Positions 1 through 8,483 of a stretch of 64,000 bases of DNA are shown here, one piece after another. The position numbers and the translations under genes were made by a program. The DNA comes from DASUPK01 sp963801055 (GTDB lineage Bacteria; Actinomycetota; Thermoleophilia; Solirubrobacterales; 70-9), in assembly GCA_963801055.1 (NCBI GenBank), contig CAWDDE010000007.1:65188-129187 (forward strand), read 5' to 3'. The notes under the pieces are model-generated. The model was not told the origin of the DNA. It did not search any database and saw only the letters and a program-made list of their open reading frames with translations. Numbering within the stretch: position 1 is the first letter of the stretch; every line of letters starts with the position of its first letter.

Positions 1-605
1 GCGAGGCCCTCGGCCATCTCCAGGGCGCGCTCCAGGTGTTTTCCGGACGGAACGGCCTCGGTGAGAAGCCCCATCGCGAGGGCCTCATCCGCCTCCACGA
101 TCCGGCCGGTGAGGATCATGTCCAGCGCCCGGCCCATCCCGACGATCCGGGGCAGACGCTGTGTTCCTCCGTCGATCAGCGGGACTCCCCAGCGCCGCTC
201 CGGAAACCCGAGCTTGGCCGTCTCAGTCCCGACACGAAGGTCGCACCAGAGCGCCAGTTCGAGCCCTCCGGCGAGGGCCCAGCCCGAGATTGCCGCGATC
301 GTCGGCTTCGACGCGGTCAGCCGGGTGAAGCCCAGTGGGCCGTCGGGGCGCGGCTTCAACCACTGCGCGGCAATGCCCTCGTCGTTCATCGCCGCCGCGA
401 CCGACTTCAGGTCGGCGCCGGCACAGAAGGCCTTGTCGCCCGCGCCGGTGAGGACTAGGACCCGCGCATCATCGTCGGCCTCGAAGCCGCGGTAGGCCTC
501 GAGCAGCTGGTCGGCGGTACTGGGATCGACGGCGTTCCGGCGCTCCGGCCGGTCGATGGTGAGCACGGCCGCGGGGCCGCGGCGCTCGTAGGTGACCTCG
601 GGCAT
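1..605 (-). CDS. Enoyl-CoA hydratase/isomerase family protein (3' end outside the window)
   Basis: Crotonase-fold enzyme, probably hydrating an enoyl-CoA thioester in fatty-acid or related catabolism. Translating from the ATG at 605 gives a start MPEVTYERRGPAAVLTIDRP, then the oxyanion-hole segment AFCAGADLKS and the second conserved block GWALAGGLELALWCDLRVG, followed by ERRWGVPLIDGGTQRLPRIVG. Glu residues in the second half fit a hydratase, but the substrate cannot be read. The gene is cut by the window edge after about 201 codons, so some 50-60 residues are missing. A second crotonase gene lies at 26861-27709. Confidence 0.9.
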   Translation of the reverse strand, partial: MPEVTYERRGPAAVLTIDRPERRNAVDPSTADQLLEAYRGFEADDDARVLVLTGAGDKAFCAGADLKSVAAAMNDEGIAAQWLKPRPDGPLGFTRLTASKPTIAAISGWALAGGLELALWCDLRVGTETAKLGFPERRWGVPLIDGGTQRLPRIVGMGRALDMILTGRIVEADEALAMGLLTEAVPSGKHLERALEMAEGL

Positions 606-663
606 GCGGCGATCCTAGTGCGCCGATCCGGCCCGGCCTCGCCACAAGACCGTGGCCGCGAGC

Positions 664-718
664 GGCCGCCCCTCATAACCGCTCAGGGCTTTCGCCCTTC
701 GCTCATGACGGGGCGGCC
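664..718. terminator. Long imperfect hairpin downstream of the M23 gene
   Basis: The outer arm GGCCGCCCCTCAT (664-676) pairs with ATGA-c-GGGGCGGCC (705-718, one bulged C). An inner stem AGGGC/GCCCT (685-689/694-698) closes on a tttc loop. It lies between the stop of the minus-strand M23 gene (728) and the minus-strand crotonase gene (605), so it may end the M23 transcript, although there is no U-tract. The CCTCATAACCGCTC part resembles the palindromic repeat found in argS. Confidence 0.5.
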
Positions 719-727
719 TGGCGGCCA

Positions 728-1660
728 CTAGCCAGGAGTCGACTGCGGCCACTCCCGCAGGTAGGGGACGGGGTCGACCGGCTTCGTCTCAGAGCGCAAC
801 GTCGCCTTGCCGATCCGAACCTCGAAGTGGAGGTGGGGGCCGTAGCAGGACCCGGAGCAGCCGAGCTGCCCCACCTGCTGGCCGGCGTGCACCTGATCGC
901 CAGACTGCACCGGCGAGGGCTTCAGCATGTGCATGTAGACGAAGCTGTGGTTGTCGGCCGGGGAATAGATGACGAGGTAGTTGCCGCGGCCCCCCGAATC
1001 GCGACCGCCGTCCTTGCCCCGGTCGACCACGACGCCGTCGTGGACGGCGACCTCGGGCGTGCCGACCTTGCCGAAGATGTCCTGGCCCTCGTGGATGTGG
1101 CCATACCGTGAGGCGCCGAATCCCGCCTGCGCATCGCCGAAGTCGTGCGGTCCGATAAGCGGGAAGACGTAGCCGGATGAGAGCCCGGGCGGCGTCCCCG
1201 CATCGACGCCGAAGAGCGATGCACTGTTCGCCAGCGAGGCGCGACCGGATCCCGCGTCGATTCCGGGCACAGGGAGCCCGAGCAGTGACCCGACTGCGGC
1301 ACCCACCCCCAGCACCGCGGTGACGGCGAAGCCCGCCTTGGCGGTCGGCCAGAAGAGACCCCGGCGCCTCGCGGCCACACGCCCGCGGTTCCCGGCGGCG
1401 CGGGTGCGTCTCCTGACCGGGCCCTGGACGCCGGGCTGGACCTGGGCGCGAGACGATTGGGGCCGCTGCCGCCTCAGGCTCTCGGCGCGCTGCCGCCTCA
1501 GGCTTTCCGCTCGGTCAAGCCGCCGACCCTCCTGGTGCTCCCGCTCTATCCCCTCGGCGAGCCGCTGCCGGCGCGGCCGAAGCTCGCTGACCGGTGCCGG
1601 TGCCGGGCTCACCGGGTGTGCCTGCTGATCGACGACGCCATCGTCCCCTGCCAAACCCAT
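728..1660 (-). CDS. Membrane-anchored M23 (LytM-type) peptidase
   Basis: 310-residue probable cell-wall metallopeptidase or LytM-fold regulator. A basic, low-complexity N-terminal region of about 100 residues is followed by one membrane segment (about 103-130), an extracytoplasmic linker, and an M23 domain over the last 130 residues. The zinc motifs are visible: H-x3-D in HEGQDIFG, and HLHFE near the C-terminus. The cytoplasmic part contains a tandem duplication, AESLRRQR twice (24-bp period at about 1464-1511). Expected target: peptidoglycan peptide cross-links outside the membrane. The next gene downstream is a crotonase and gives no functional hint. Confidence 0.88.
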   Translation of the reverse strand: MGLAGDDGVVDQQAHPVSPAPAPVSELRPRRQRLAEGIEREHQEGRRLDRAESLRRQRAESLRRQRPQSSRAQVQPGVQGPVRRRTRAAGNRGRVAARRRGLFWPTAKAGFAVTAVLGVGAAVGSLLGLPVPGIDAGSGRASLANSASLFGVDAGTPPGLSSGYVFPLIGPHDFGDAQAGFGASRYGHIHEGQDIFGKVGTPEVAVHDGVVVDRGKDGGRDSGGRGNYLVIYSPADNHSFVYMHMLKPSPVQSGDQVHAGQQVGQLGCSGSCYGPHLHFEVRIGKATLRSETKPVDPVPYLREWPQSTPG

Positions 1661-1673
1661 GACGCGGAGTGAC

Positions 1674-1931
1674 CTAGCGGCTTCCGAGGCGCTCGAGGTC
1701 CTGCGTGCGCCTCTCTTTGCGGTTATCGAGGCGGATCTGGATCAGGGAGAGGACGATCACCAGGATGGCGAAGAAGGCGATCAGGCCGAAGGCGAAGAAG
1801 GTGACCACCTTGTCGTCCGTGCGCCCGTAGACGCCGACGCCATCGGCCGCCATCGCGGCGGGCGCGAGGACACCGACGGCAACCACCGCCCCGAGAGCCG
1901 CCAGCAAACCACGAAGTGCGCCGAGTCGCAT
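1674..1931 (-). CDS. Small exported membrane protein, unknown function
   Basis: 85 residues from the ATG at 1931. The open frame runs further upstream, but the signal peptide (MRLGALRGLLAALGAVVAVG, then PAAMAAD) fixes this start. After a short extracytoplasmic stretch (GVGVYGRTDDK) there is one membrane helix (about 45-65) and a basic cytoplasmic tail ending QDLERLGSR. It lies 14 bases upstream of the M23 gene on the same strand and is probably co-transcribed with it. No family recognised. Confidence 0.6.
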   Translation of the reverse strand: MRLGALRGLLAALGAVVAVGVLAPAAMAADGVGVYGRTDDKVVTFFAFGLIAFFAILVIVLSLIQIRLDNRKERRTQDLERLGSR

Positions 1932-2116
1932 CCCGGGCAATCTAACGCAACCCCATGCGTCAGATGACGCGCTTTTAGGAGGAATTTGGATCGGGTCGCC
2001 AGGATCCTCGGTCCCGTGCGAGGTCCATTCCGGCATGGACCCCAGCCTCGTCTTCGCCTTGGTTCCAGACCGGCGGTGCGCCCCCGCGGAATCGGGCCGC
2101 GTAGCATGCCGCGCCG

Positions 2117-2962
2117 ATGTCTGAACTGGAGGCCCTCCTGCTGGGGATCGTCCAGGGCCTCACCGAGTTCCTGCCGATCTCGTCCTCTGGCCATCTGATC
2201 CTCGTTCCCTGGCTTCAGGACTACACATTCCTCGAGGACAACGAGGCGTTCAACAAGACCTTCGACGTGGCCCTGCATGCCGGGACGCTGATCGCGGCCA
2301 TCTCGTATTTCCGGCACGAGGTGGTGACGTTCACGGTGGCCTTCCTCCAGGCGATCCGAAGGCGCGCGATCGAGACGGTCGACGAGCGGATCGCCATGGC
2401 GATCGCCGTCGGCACCATCCCGGCGGTGCTCGTCGGCGGGGTGGGGGCCAGTTTCATCGAGGACCACCTGGGCGAGCCGTGGATGATCGGGATCCAGCTG
2501 ATCGTCTTCGGCGCGGTGCTTGCATGGGCCGACGGCCTGCCGCAGTCGCGGGGGTTCGGCGACCTCACGCTCAGGGACGGCTGGTACGTGGGCCTGGCCC
2601 AGGTGCTCGCCCTGGCACCCGGCACCTCCCGCTCGGGGATCACCATCACGGCAGCTCGCTATCTCGGATTCGACCGGGACTCGGCAGCTCGTGTTTCCTT
2701 CCTGCTGCTGATCCCGGCGGTGGCGGGTGCGACCGTCTATAGCGCCTACAAGGCCGTGCACGAGGGGCTGCCCGACGACGTCGCCGGGCCGATCGTCGTT
2801 GGAACGGCCTCCGCGGCAATCTCCGGCTATATCGCGATCGCCTGGCTGCTTCGCCTCCTGCGCACCCACAGCTATCGCCCCTTCGTGCTCTACCGCTACT
2901 TCGCCGGAGCGTTCGTCCTGCTGCTGATCGTCACCGGGATTCGCTCGGCGACGTTCGGCTAG
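2117..2962 (+). CDS. uppP: Undecaprenyl-diphosphate phosphatase UppP (BacA)
   Basis: Integral membrane phosphatase that recycles undecaprenyl diphosphate to the monophosphate carrier for peptidoglycan and other envelope polymers; it can confer bacitracin tolerance. 281 residues, the normal family length. Both hallmark motifs are present: EFLPISSSGHL near the N-terminus and PGTSRSG in the second half, within about eight hydrophobic helices. Its 3' end overlaps by four bases the 3' end of the convergent transporter gene (shared CTAG). Confidence 0.97.
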   Translation: MSELEALLLGIVQGLTEFLPISSSGHLILVPWLQDYTFLEDNEAFNKTFDVALHAGTLIAAISYFRHEVVTFTVAFLQAIRRRAIETVDERIAMAIAVGTIPAVLVGGVGASFIEDHLGEPWMIGIQLIVFGAVLAWADGLPQSRGFGDLTLRDGWYVGLAQVLALAPGTSRSGITITAARYLGFDRDSAARVSFLLLIPAVAGATVYSAYKAVHEGLPDDVAGPIVVGTASAAISGYIAIAWLLRLLRTHSYRPFVLYRYFAGAFVLLLIVTGIRSATFG

Positions 2963-3858
2963 TCCCCTTCGATCTGCAGCAGCTCGTCCCCGGCCTCGTG
3001 CTCGACCTGCAGGGTGGAGTGCTCCACCCCGAAGCGGTCCGCCAGCAGGCGGGCGGCGCTCCAGCGGGCCTCGTGGCAATCCATGTCGCGCCCGACGATC
3101 ATGTGGGCCGAGATCGCGGGCATCCCCGTCGTCACCTCCCAGACATGGAGGTCGTGCACCTCAACGACCCCCGGTTGCGATGCGATCGCCTCGCCGATCG
3201 CCTGGGGGTCGAGACCGGGGGGCGCGGCCTCCATGAAGACGCGGCCCGACTCGCGGAGCAGGCCGTACGCCGCCCAGAGCATCAGGGCCGCGATCAACAG
3301 AGACGCGATCCCGTCGGCACGCTCGAACCCCCAGATCAGGATCAGGGCGCCGGCGATCGCGGTCGCGACGAACGCGAACAGATCCGTGACGACGTGCAGG
3401 AAGGCGCCCTCGACGTTCAGGCTCCGCCTCTTCGCGCCCGCGAGCATTCGCGCCGCTATCAGGTTGACCACTATTCCGACCAGCGCGACGATGAGCACCA
3501 GCCCGCCCTCGACGTCCGGCGGATCGATCAGGCGACGGATTCCCTCGTAGACGATCAGCCCGCCGAGCAGGAGCAGCGTGATCCCGTTCACCTGCGCGGA
3601 GAGGATCTCGGCGCGCCTCATCCCGTAGGTGAAGCTCCCCGCCGGCGGACGCTCGGCGAGGCGGAGCGCCGCGAGCGCCAGCCCGAGAGCGACCGCGTCG
3701 GTGAGCATGTGACCGGCGTCCGAGAGCAGCGCCAGCGAGGAGCCGACGATCCCGGCGACCACCTCGGCCAGCATGAGGGCGACGATCAGCGCAAACGCGC
3801 CAGCGATCCGCCTCGCGTCGGCCTCGTCGGAGAGGCCGTGGACGTGGGTGTGGGCCAT
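2959..3858 (-). CDS. Cation diffusion facilitator (CzcD/ZitB-like) metal exporter
   Basis: 299-residue proton-coupled divalent-metal exporter with six predicted membrane helices. The metal-site motifs are HxxxD in TM2 (SDAGHMLTD) and HxxxD in TM5 (HVVTD). The N-terminus is His-rich (MAHTHVHG), and a cytoplasmic domain of about 90 residues at the C-terminus carries HDLHVWEVTTG. Zn, Co, Ni or Cd are all plausible substrates. A strong minus-strand intrinsic terminator lies in the leader about 30 bases before this start codon, so expression may be controlled by attenuation. Confidence 0.93.
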   Translation of the reverse strand: MAHTHVHGLSDEADARRIAGAFALIVALMLAEVVAGIVGSSLALLSDAGHMLTDAVALGLALAALRLAERPPAGSFTYGMRRAEILSAQVNGITLLLLGGLIVYEGIRRLIDPPDVEGGLVLIVALVGIVVNLIAARMLAGAKRRSLNVEGAFLHVVTDLFAFVATAIAGALILIWGFERADGIASLLIAALMLWAAYGLLRESGRVFMEAAPPGLDPQAIGEAIASQPGVVEVHDLHVWEVTTGMPAISAHMIVGRDMDCHEARWSAARLLADRFGVEHSTLQVEHEAGDELLQIEGD

Positions 3859-3889
3859 TGGTTGATTACATCAGCGAACCCGGGCCAAT

Positions 3890-3929
3890 AAAAAAAGCGC
3901 GCGACCCGGGGCAGGGAGGGGTCGCGCGC
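3890..3929 (-). terminator. Intrinsic terminator in the leader of the metal exporter gene
   Basis: An 11-bp perfect stem, GCGCGCGACCC (3897-3907) with GGGTCGCGCGC (3919-3929), encloses an 11-nt loop. On the minus strand it is followed by a run of seven T. It sits 5' of the transporter start (3858) on the same strand, and no minus-strand gene lies just upstream whose transcript it could end. An attenuator role is inferred. Confidence 0.75.
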
Positions 3930-4161
3930 GCTGACGAGAGAGGAATCTCGAAAGTGAGCGAGAGTCTCGTCATCCGAGCGGTCGGCCGTGTGTGAATATC
4001 CGGATACGGCGAAATCGGGCATTTATGCGGGATTTGCTTGTGAAAAACCGGTGAAGCGCAGGGGCGGAGGGGCCCCCGCGCCGCGGCCGCCCGTATCATC
4101 CGGCTCGACTCGAAGCGGACCCGGCCCTGGGGTAGGGACCTGGTCCAGAGAGAGGGGCTCG
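3930..4161. promoter_or_regulatory. Divergent intergenic region with a structured leader for the metal exporter
   Basis: This stretch separates the minus-strand metal exporter from the plus-strand response regulator. On the minus strand, just before the terminator, GACGAGA and TCTCGTC can pair around an inner TCTCG/CGAGA hairpin (3936-3974). This looks like a folded leader able to compete with, or follow, the terminator stem. I recognise no known riboswitch consensus (NiCo or Mn type) and cannot fix promoter positions. Confidence 0.4.
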
Positions 4162-4958
4162 ATGACAAACCAAGCGGGCAATCAGGCTGGCGGTCATAGA
4201 CAACGACAGCTCGTTCCTGACCGTGCTGGGCAAGCGACTCGACGGCGCGGGCTGGGAGCACCGCGTCCTCGCCGGCAGCGTGCCCGTCGAAGAGCTCGTG
4301 GCGATGAAGCTCAACGCCCTGCTGCTCGACATCTCGGTGCTCGGCCCGCAGGGATGGGACTTCCTGGAGAAGGTCTGCGGGACGATCCCGGGCCTCGGGG
4401 TCCTCGTCTGCACCTCGCAGTCGACGGTCGCCCAGCGGGTTCGCGGGCTCCGGCTCGGCGCCGATGACTGGATCGGCAAGCCGTCACATCCCGAGGAGGT
4501 CATGGCCCGCATCGAGGCCGTCGTCCGCCGGCGCAAGCGCGCCGCCGCGCGCGAGGACGTCGGCCCGCTCGGTCTCCGGCGAGCTCGAGATCCGGCCGGA
4601 CCAGTACCAGGCGTTCGTCAGCGGCCAGAGCATCGGCCTCACCCGCCGCGAGTTCGAGCTGCTCCAGCTGCTCGCCGAGGCACACGGTCAGGTGATCGAG
4701 CGCGAGGAGATCTACCAGAAGGTATGGGGCTACGCGATGGCACACGGCGACCGCTCCGTGGACGTCTTCGTCCGCAAGCTCCGCCAGAAACTGCAGCGCC
4801 ACTCCGCGAACTGGCTCTACATCCACACCCATTTCGGCATCGGCTACCGCTTTGACCCCGTGCCCGTCGGCAGCGCGAGTGCCGCTGAGGCCGAGGTGCC
4901 GGTGCTCGCCGAGGAGCCGGCCGCGCCGGATCAGCTCCCAGCAGCAGAACGCGCCTAG
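4162..4958 (+). CDS. OmpR/PhoB-type response regulator (two +1 frameshifts)
   Basis: A phosphorylation-dependent transcription regulator. Read across two frameshifts, the receiver domain starts AIRLAVIDNDSSFL and has the phospho-acceptor Asp in LLLDIS, the conserved Thr in VCTSQ, and Lys in DDWIGKP. The winged-helix output domain runs from about 4590 to 4860 and includes LTRREFELLQLLAEAHG and THFGIGYRF. Removing one G near 4176-4178 joins the ATG at 4162 to the receiver; removing one G near 4566-4567 joins receiver to output domain. Its position before PHO-like boxes and pstSCAB suggests a phosphate regulator. No histidine kinase is present in the window. Confidence 0.8.
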
Positions 4959-4969
4959 CTCAGGGTTTC

Positions 4970-5002
4970 GTTCACACCGCGTTCACGAGAAGTTCACGCG
5001 AA
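4970..5002 (+). promoter_or_regulatory. PHO-box-like array: three tandem 11-nt GTTCAC repeats
   Basis: Three head-to-tail units start at 4970, 4981 and 4992: GTTCACACCGC, GTTCACGAGAA and GTTCACGCGAA. An 11-nt direct repeat beginning GTTCAC is the known architecture of actinobacterial PhoP binding sites (Streptomyces PHO box). It lies 42 bases upstream of the receiver-less regulator gene, in the expected promoter zone. Confidence 0.8.
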
Positions 5003-5043
5003 CGTAACTACTTGGGCGGCATGCCTCGGGAACCTCCGAGACC

Positions 5044-5412
5044 ATGGAAAGGGAGAACGGAGGGTCAGGATCAGAACCCATGGTTCCTACCGTCGGCCGG
5101 GACCAGACCCCGGTCTACGCCGGGCGCCTGGAGATCAGGCCGGCTGAGTTCGCAGCGCTCGTCGACGGCCGGCCGCTCACGCTTACAGTCCGCGAGCTCC
5201 AAGTACTCACCGAGCTCGCGCAGAATGCCGAGCGCGTGATGACCCGCCAGGAGCTCTACCAGGCGGTCTGGGGTCGGCAGTACCGGAAGAGCGATCGATC
5301 CATCGACGTCTATGTCGGCCGTCTGCGGACGAAGCTCGAGCGCGTGTTGCCCGGACGGCGCTTCATTCACACCCATACCGGGATCGGCTACCGGTTCTCC
5401 CCGCAAGGCTGA
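5044..5412 (+). CDS. Stand-alone winged-helix (OmpR/PhoB output domain) DNA-binding protein
   Basis: 122 residues. After about 27 residues of linker comes a complete OmpR-type DNA-binding domain (LTVRELQVLTELAQNAERVM, then SIDVYVGRLRTKLE and THTGIGYRF) with no receiver domain. It is clearly a paralogue of the output domain of the upstream response regulator (shared LEIRP, DRSIDVYV/DRSVDVFV, GIGYRF). An ATG at 5080 is an alternative start. Flanked on both sides by PHO-box-like repeats and followed by pstS, it probably tunes the phosphate regulon as an unphosphorylated competitor or co-regulator (inference). Confidence 0.85.
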   Translation: MERENGGSGSEPMVPTVGRDQTPVYAGRLEIRPAEFAALVDGRPLTLTVRELQVLTELAQNAERVMTRQELYQAVWGRQYRKSDRSIDVYVGRLRTKLERVLPGRRFIHTHTGIGYRFSPQG

Positions 5413-5427
5413 GCGGCCCTTCAGGCC

Positions 5428-5471
5428 GTTCACACCCTTTTTACAAGCGCGCCACACGCCGGTAACAAGAT
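5428..5471 (+). promoter_or_regulatory. Second, degenerate PHO-box-like array upstream of pstS
   Basis: Four 11-nt units can be read: GTTCACACCCT, TTTTACAAGCG, CGCCACACGCC and GGTAACAAGAT. The first matches the perfect array at 4970-5002; the others keep the position of the AC dinucleotide. It lies 64 bases before the pstS ATG, as expected for a phosphate-regulated promoter. Confidence 0.55.
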
Positions 5472-5534
5472 CCGGTCGTGCCGCTGGGAGAGTGCCGCGC
5501 CATGACCAACCCCAGAAAAGAGGGAGACACAAGA

Positions 5535-6521
5535 ATGCCTAAGAAGCTGTGGTTCGCGCTGGCGGCGGCCGCAGTCCTTGCTGTCGGCGTGGCCGCGTGT
5601 GGCGACGACAGCAGCGATAGCGGAAGCGGCGGCAGCGGTGGTGACCTGTCCGGCGACATTCGCGTCGACGGCTCGAGCACCGTCGGGCCCCTGACCGAGG
5701 CGATCGCGGAGGAGTTCAACGCGGAGAACCCCAACGTCAAGGTGACCGTGGGGACCTCCGGCACCGGTGGCGGCTTCGAGAAGTTCTGCGCCGGCGAGAC
5801 CGACATCTCCGACGCGTCGCGTCCGATCGAGCCCGACGAGCAGAAGGCTTGTCAGGCGAACGGAATCGGCTACGAGGGCATCCAGGTGGCGAACGACGCT
5901 CTCACCGTTGCGATCAACCCTGACAACCCGGTGACGTGCATGACGGTCGACCAGCTCAAGTCCGTCTGGGAGCCGAAGTCGACGATCAACAACTGGAGCC
6001 AGATCCAGGGCCTCCAGCCCTCGTTCGACGAGGACCTTGCGCTGTACTCGCCCGGCACCGACTCCGGAACGTTCGACTTCTTCACCGACAAGATCAACGG
6101 TGAGGAGGGCGCCCAGCGCACCTCCGGCGTCAACGACATCGGCGAGGACGACAACGCGACAGTCACCGGCGTCTCCGGCGCCAACGGCGGCATGGGCTAC
6201 TTCGGCTACTCCTTCTTCAAGGAGAACGAGGACAAGGTCAAGGCGCTTCAGATCGACGGCGGCAAGGGCTGCGTCGCTCCGGCACCCGCGACCGCACAGG
6301 ACGGGTCGTACTACCTGTCCCGCCCGCTGTTCGTCTATCCGTCGGACAAGGCGCTGCAGAACCAGACGGTCGACGCGTTCCTCCAGTTCTACCTGGACAA
6401 CATCAACGCCGTCGCCGAGCAGGTCGGGTTCATCCCGATGACCGACGCGCAGCTGCAGAAGTCCCAGCAGCAGCTCGAATCGCTGATCAGCGGCGGAGGA
6501 GGCGGCACGACCACGGGCTAG
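5535..6521 (+). CDS. pstS: Phosphate ABC transporter substrate-binding lipoprotein PstS
   Basis: Captures orthophosphate outside the membrane and delivers it to PstCAB. 328 residues. The lipoprotein signal ends VGVAACGDD with the lipidated Cys. Phosphate-binding segments include DGSSTVGP, GTSGTGGGF, DISDASRPI and PGTDSGTFDFF. The ATG at 5535 is chosen because a purine-rich GAGGGAG lies upstream and the signal peptide starts there (MPKKLWF). An in-frame start 57 bases earlier would put a charged extension before the signal. First gene of pstSCAB-phoU. Confidence 0.97.
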   Translation: MPKKLWFALAAAAVLAVGVAACGDDSSDSGSGGSGGDLSGDIRVDGSSTVGPLTEAIAEEFNAENPNVKVTVGTSGTGGGFEKFCAGETDISDASRPIEPDEQKACQANGIGYEGIQVANDALTVAINPDNPVTCMTVDQLKSVWEPKSTINNWSQIQGLQPSFDEDLALYSPGTDSGTFDFFTDKINGEEGAQRTSGVNDIGEDDNATVTGVSGANGGMGYFGYSFFKENEDKVKALQIDGGKGCVAPAPATAQDGSYYLSRPLFVYPSDKALQNQTVDAFLQFYLDNINAVAEQVGFIPMTDAQLQKSQQQLESLISGGGGGTTTG

Positions 6522-6543
6522 CGCTCGGGGTCAGCTGCATCAG

Positions 6544-7506
6544 ATGGAAGCTCGCGACGCCGCAGCGGCCACCGGGGGATTGGGCCGGAAAGATCCGGCT
6601 CGACCCCTGGTGGCCGAGCGTCGCCGCTATGGAGAGCGGCTGATCGAGGGACTGCTCGCCGCCTGCGCGGTGATCTCGGTCATCACCACGACCGCGATCG
6701 TGATCTCCTTGCTCTCGCCGACGATCGACTTCTTCGGCGAGGTTTCCTTCAGCCAGTTCTTCTCCTTCGACGAGTGGGCGCCGACCCAGGCTGATCCCAG
6801 CTTCGGCGTGTTCCGGATCGTCGTTGGCACGCTCAGTACCAGCCTCTGGGCGATGTTCTTCGCGGTGCCGATCGGCCTGCTCTGCGCGATCTTCCTGAGC
6901 GAGTACGCGCACCCGAGGGTCCGCAAGGTGGTCAAGCCGGTGCTCGAGGTGCTGGCGGGAATCCCGACGGTCGCCCTGGGGCTGTTCGCGGTCACCTTCC
7001 TCAGTCCCGAGATCCAGGATCTCGTCCCGAGCCTGGTGAAGGCACCGCCGTTCTTCGCGCTTGCGGCCGGCCTGGGTATCGGTCTCCTGCTGGTTCCGAT
7101 CATCGCGTCGATCTCCGATGACGCGATGAAGGCCGTGCCGGGCGACCTGCGCGAGGGGGCGTACGCGTTGGGCGCGACGAAGCTCAAGGTTGCTACCCGC
7201 GTCGTCTTTCCCGCTGCGATCTCGGGGATCGTCGCCTCGATCGTCCTAGCGCTCTCCCGTGCGGTCGGCGAGACGATGATCGTGCTACTCGCCGCCGGCG
7301 GGACCCCGAACGCCACCTTCGATCCTGGTGCGTCTGTCCTCACGATGACGGCGTTCATCGGCAAGACGGCCACGGGCGACATCGCCACGGGGACCGTCAC
7401 CTACGACACGATCTTCGCCGTCGGTGCGCTGCTCTTCGTGATGACGCTGGCGATGAACGCCGTCGCCATCCGGCTCGTGCGGCGCTTTCGGGAGGTCTAC
7501 GAGTGA
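6544..7506 (+). CDS. pstC: Phosphate ABC transporter permease PstC
   Basis: 320-residue inner-membrane permease of the high-affinity phosphate importer. About six hydrophobic helices flank the periplasmic loop containing FFGEVSFSQFFSFDEWAP. The ABC-contact (EAA) region reads GDLREGAYALGATKLKVATR, followed by AISGIVASIVLALSRAVGET, typical of PstC. It starts 22 bases after pstS and overlaps pstA by four bases (GTGA). Confidence 0.96.
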   Translation: MEARDAAAATGGLGRKDPARPLVAERRRYGERLIEGLLAACAVISVITTTAIVISLLSPTIDFFGEVSFSQFFSFDEWAPTQADPSFGVFRIVVGTLSTSLWAMFFAVPIGLLCAIFLSEYAHPRVRKVVKPVLEVLAGIPTVALGLFAVTFLSPEIQDLVPSLVKAPPFFALAAGLGIGLLLVPIIASISDDAMKAVPGDLREGAYALGATKLKVATRVVFPAAISGIVASIVLALSRAVGETMIVLLAAGGTPNATFDPGASVLTMTAFIGKTATGDIATGTVTYDTIFAVGALLFVMTLAMNAVAIRLVRRFREVYE

Positions 7507-8444
7507 GCCCGCGACTGCCGGGGGTGACGGAGCGGACGCGGCTCGCCACCGCAGGCGCCCAGGCCGCCGTCGCTGAGTCCCTGCGCGCTCAACCGCGCGG
7601 GGACAAGGCGCGAGGCAGCCTCTTCTTCGCGTTGCTCCTGCTGGCAGTCGGCATCGCGATCCTCGGCCTCGCCGCGGTGATCATCCAGTCTGCGATCAAG
7701 GGAGCGCCCTCGTTCAGCCTCGACCTGATCACCAACGGTCCGTCAACGATCTTTCCTGAGAAGGCGGGCTTCAGGCCGGCGATCATCGGCACTCTGTATC
7801 TGATCGGCGGGGTGATCCTGTTCGTGGTCCCGATCGGTGTCGGCGCGGCTGTCTACCTCGAGGAGTACGCGAACAGGGAGCGCTGGTGGAATCGCGTCAT
7901 CGAGCTCAACATCCAGAACCTCGCCGCGGTCCCGTCGATCATCTACGGGATCCTCGGGCTCGCTTTCATCGTCAGGGGACCACTGGACCTCGGCTTCGTC
8001 ATTCTCGCCGGCTCGCTCACCCTCTCCCTGCTCGTGCTGCCAACGGTGATCATCGCCGCTCGCGAGGCGATTCGAGCGGTGCCGCCCTCGATCAGGGAGG
8101 GGTCGCTCGCGTTGGGTGCCACTCAGTGGCAGACGATCCGGCGGCAGGTGCTGCCCGCTTCGATCCCCGGGATCGCGACCGGCGTCATCCTGGCCCTCTC
8201 GAGAGCGATCGGCGAGGCGGCTCCGCTACTGCTGGTTGGGGCGGCGACGTTCGTCACCTTCGATCCGCAGCCCTTCTCGGGCGGCTACTCGGCGATGCCG
8301 GTTCAGATCTTCAACTACGCGCTGCGGCCTCAGGACGAGTTCAAGGTGGTGGCGGCTGCCGGCGTGATTTTGATGCTGATCGTGTTGCTCGCAATGAACT
8401 CATTCGCGATCTGGCTGCGGAATAGATATGAGCAGCAGTGGTAA
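7503..8444 (+). CDS. pstA: Phosphate ABC transporter permease PstA
   Basis: 313-residue partner permease of PstC. The GTG start overlaps the pstC stop. The EAA loop reads REGSLALGATQWQTIRRQVL, followed by SIPGIATGVILALSRAIGEA. The motif YLEEYA in the second helix region is typical of PstA. A hydrophilic N-terminus of about 35 residues precedes the first helix. Confidence 0.96.
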   Translation: MSPRLPGVTERTRLATAGAQAAVAESLRAQPRGDKARGSLFFALLLLAVGIAILGLAAVIIQSAIKGAPSFSLDLITNGPSTIFPEKAGFRPAIIGTLYLIGGVILFVVPIGVGAAVYLEEYANRERWWNRVIELNIQNLAAVPSIIYGILGLAFIVRGPLDLGFVILAGSLTLSLLVLPTVIIAAREAIRAVPPSIREGSLALGATQWQTIRRQVLPASIPGIATGVILALSRAIGEAAPLLLVGAATFVTFDPQPFSGGYSAMPVQIFNYALRPQDEFKVVAAAGVILMLIVLLAMNSFAIWLRNRYEQQW

Positions 8445-8483
8445 CCCACCTACAAACAGCGATGAAAGCGACGGTCGATAGCC

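Noticed and set aside
1781..3079. 432-codon minus-strand frame across uppP
   Set aside because: Long antisense frames are common in GC-rich DNA. uppP on the other strand has full family motifs, while this frame has low-complexity, charge-rich composition.
3786..4022. 78-codon minus-strand frame through the metal exporter leader (possible leader peptide)
   Set aside because: It runs through the terminator hairpin and into the exporter gene in another frame, with no ribosome-binding site that I can see. It is too weak to call.
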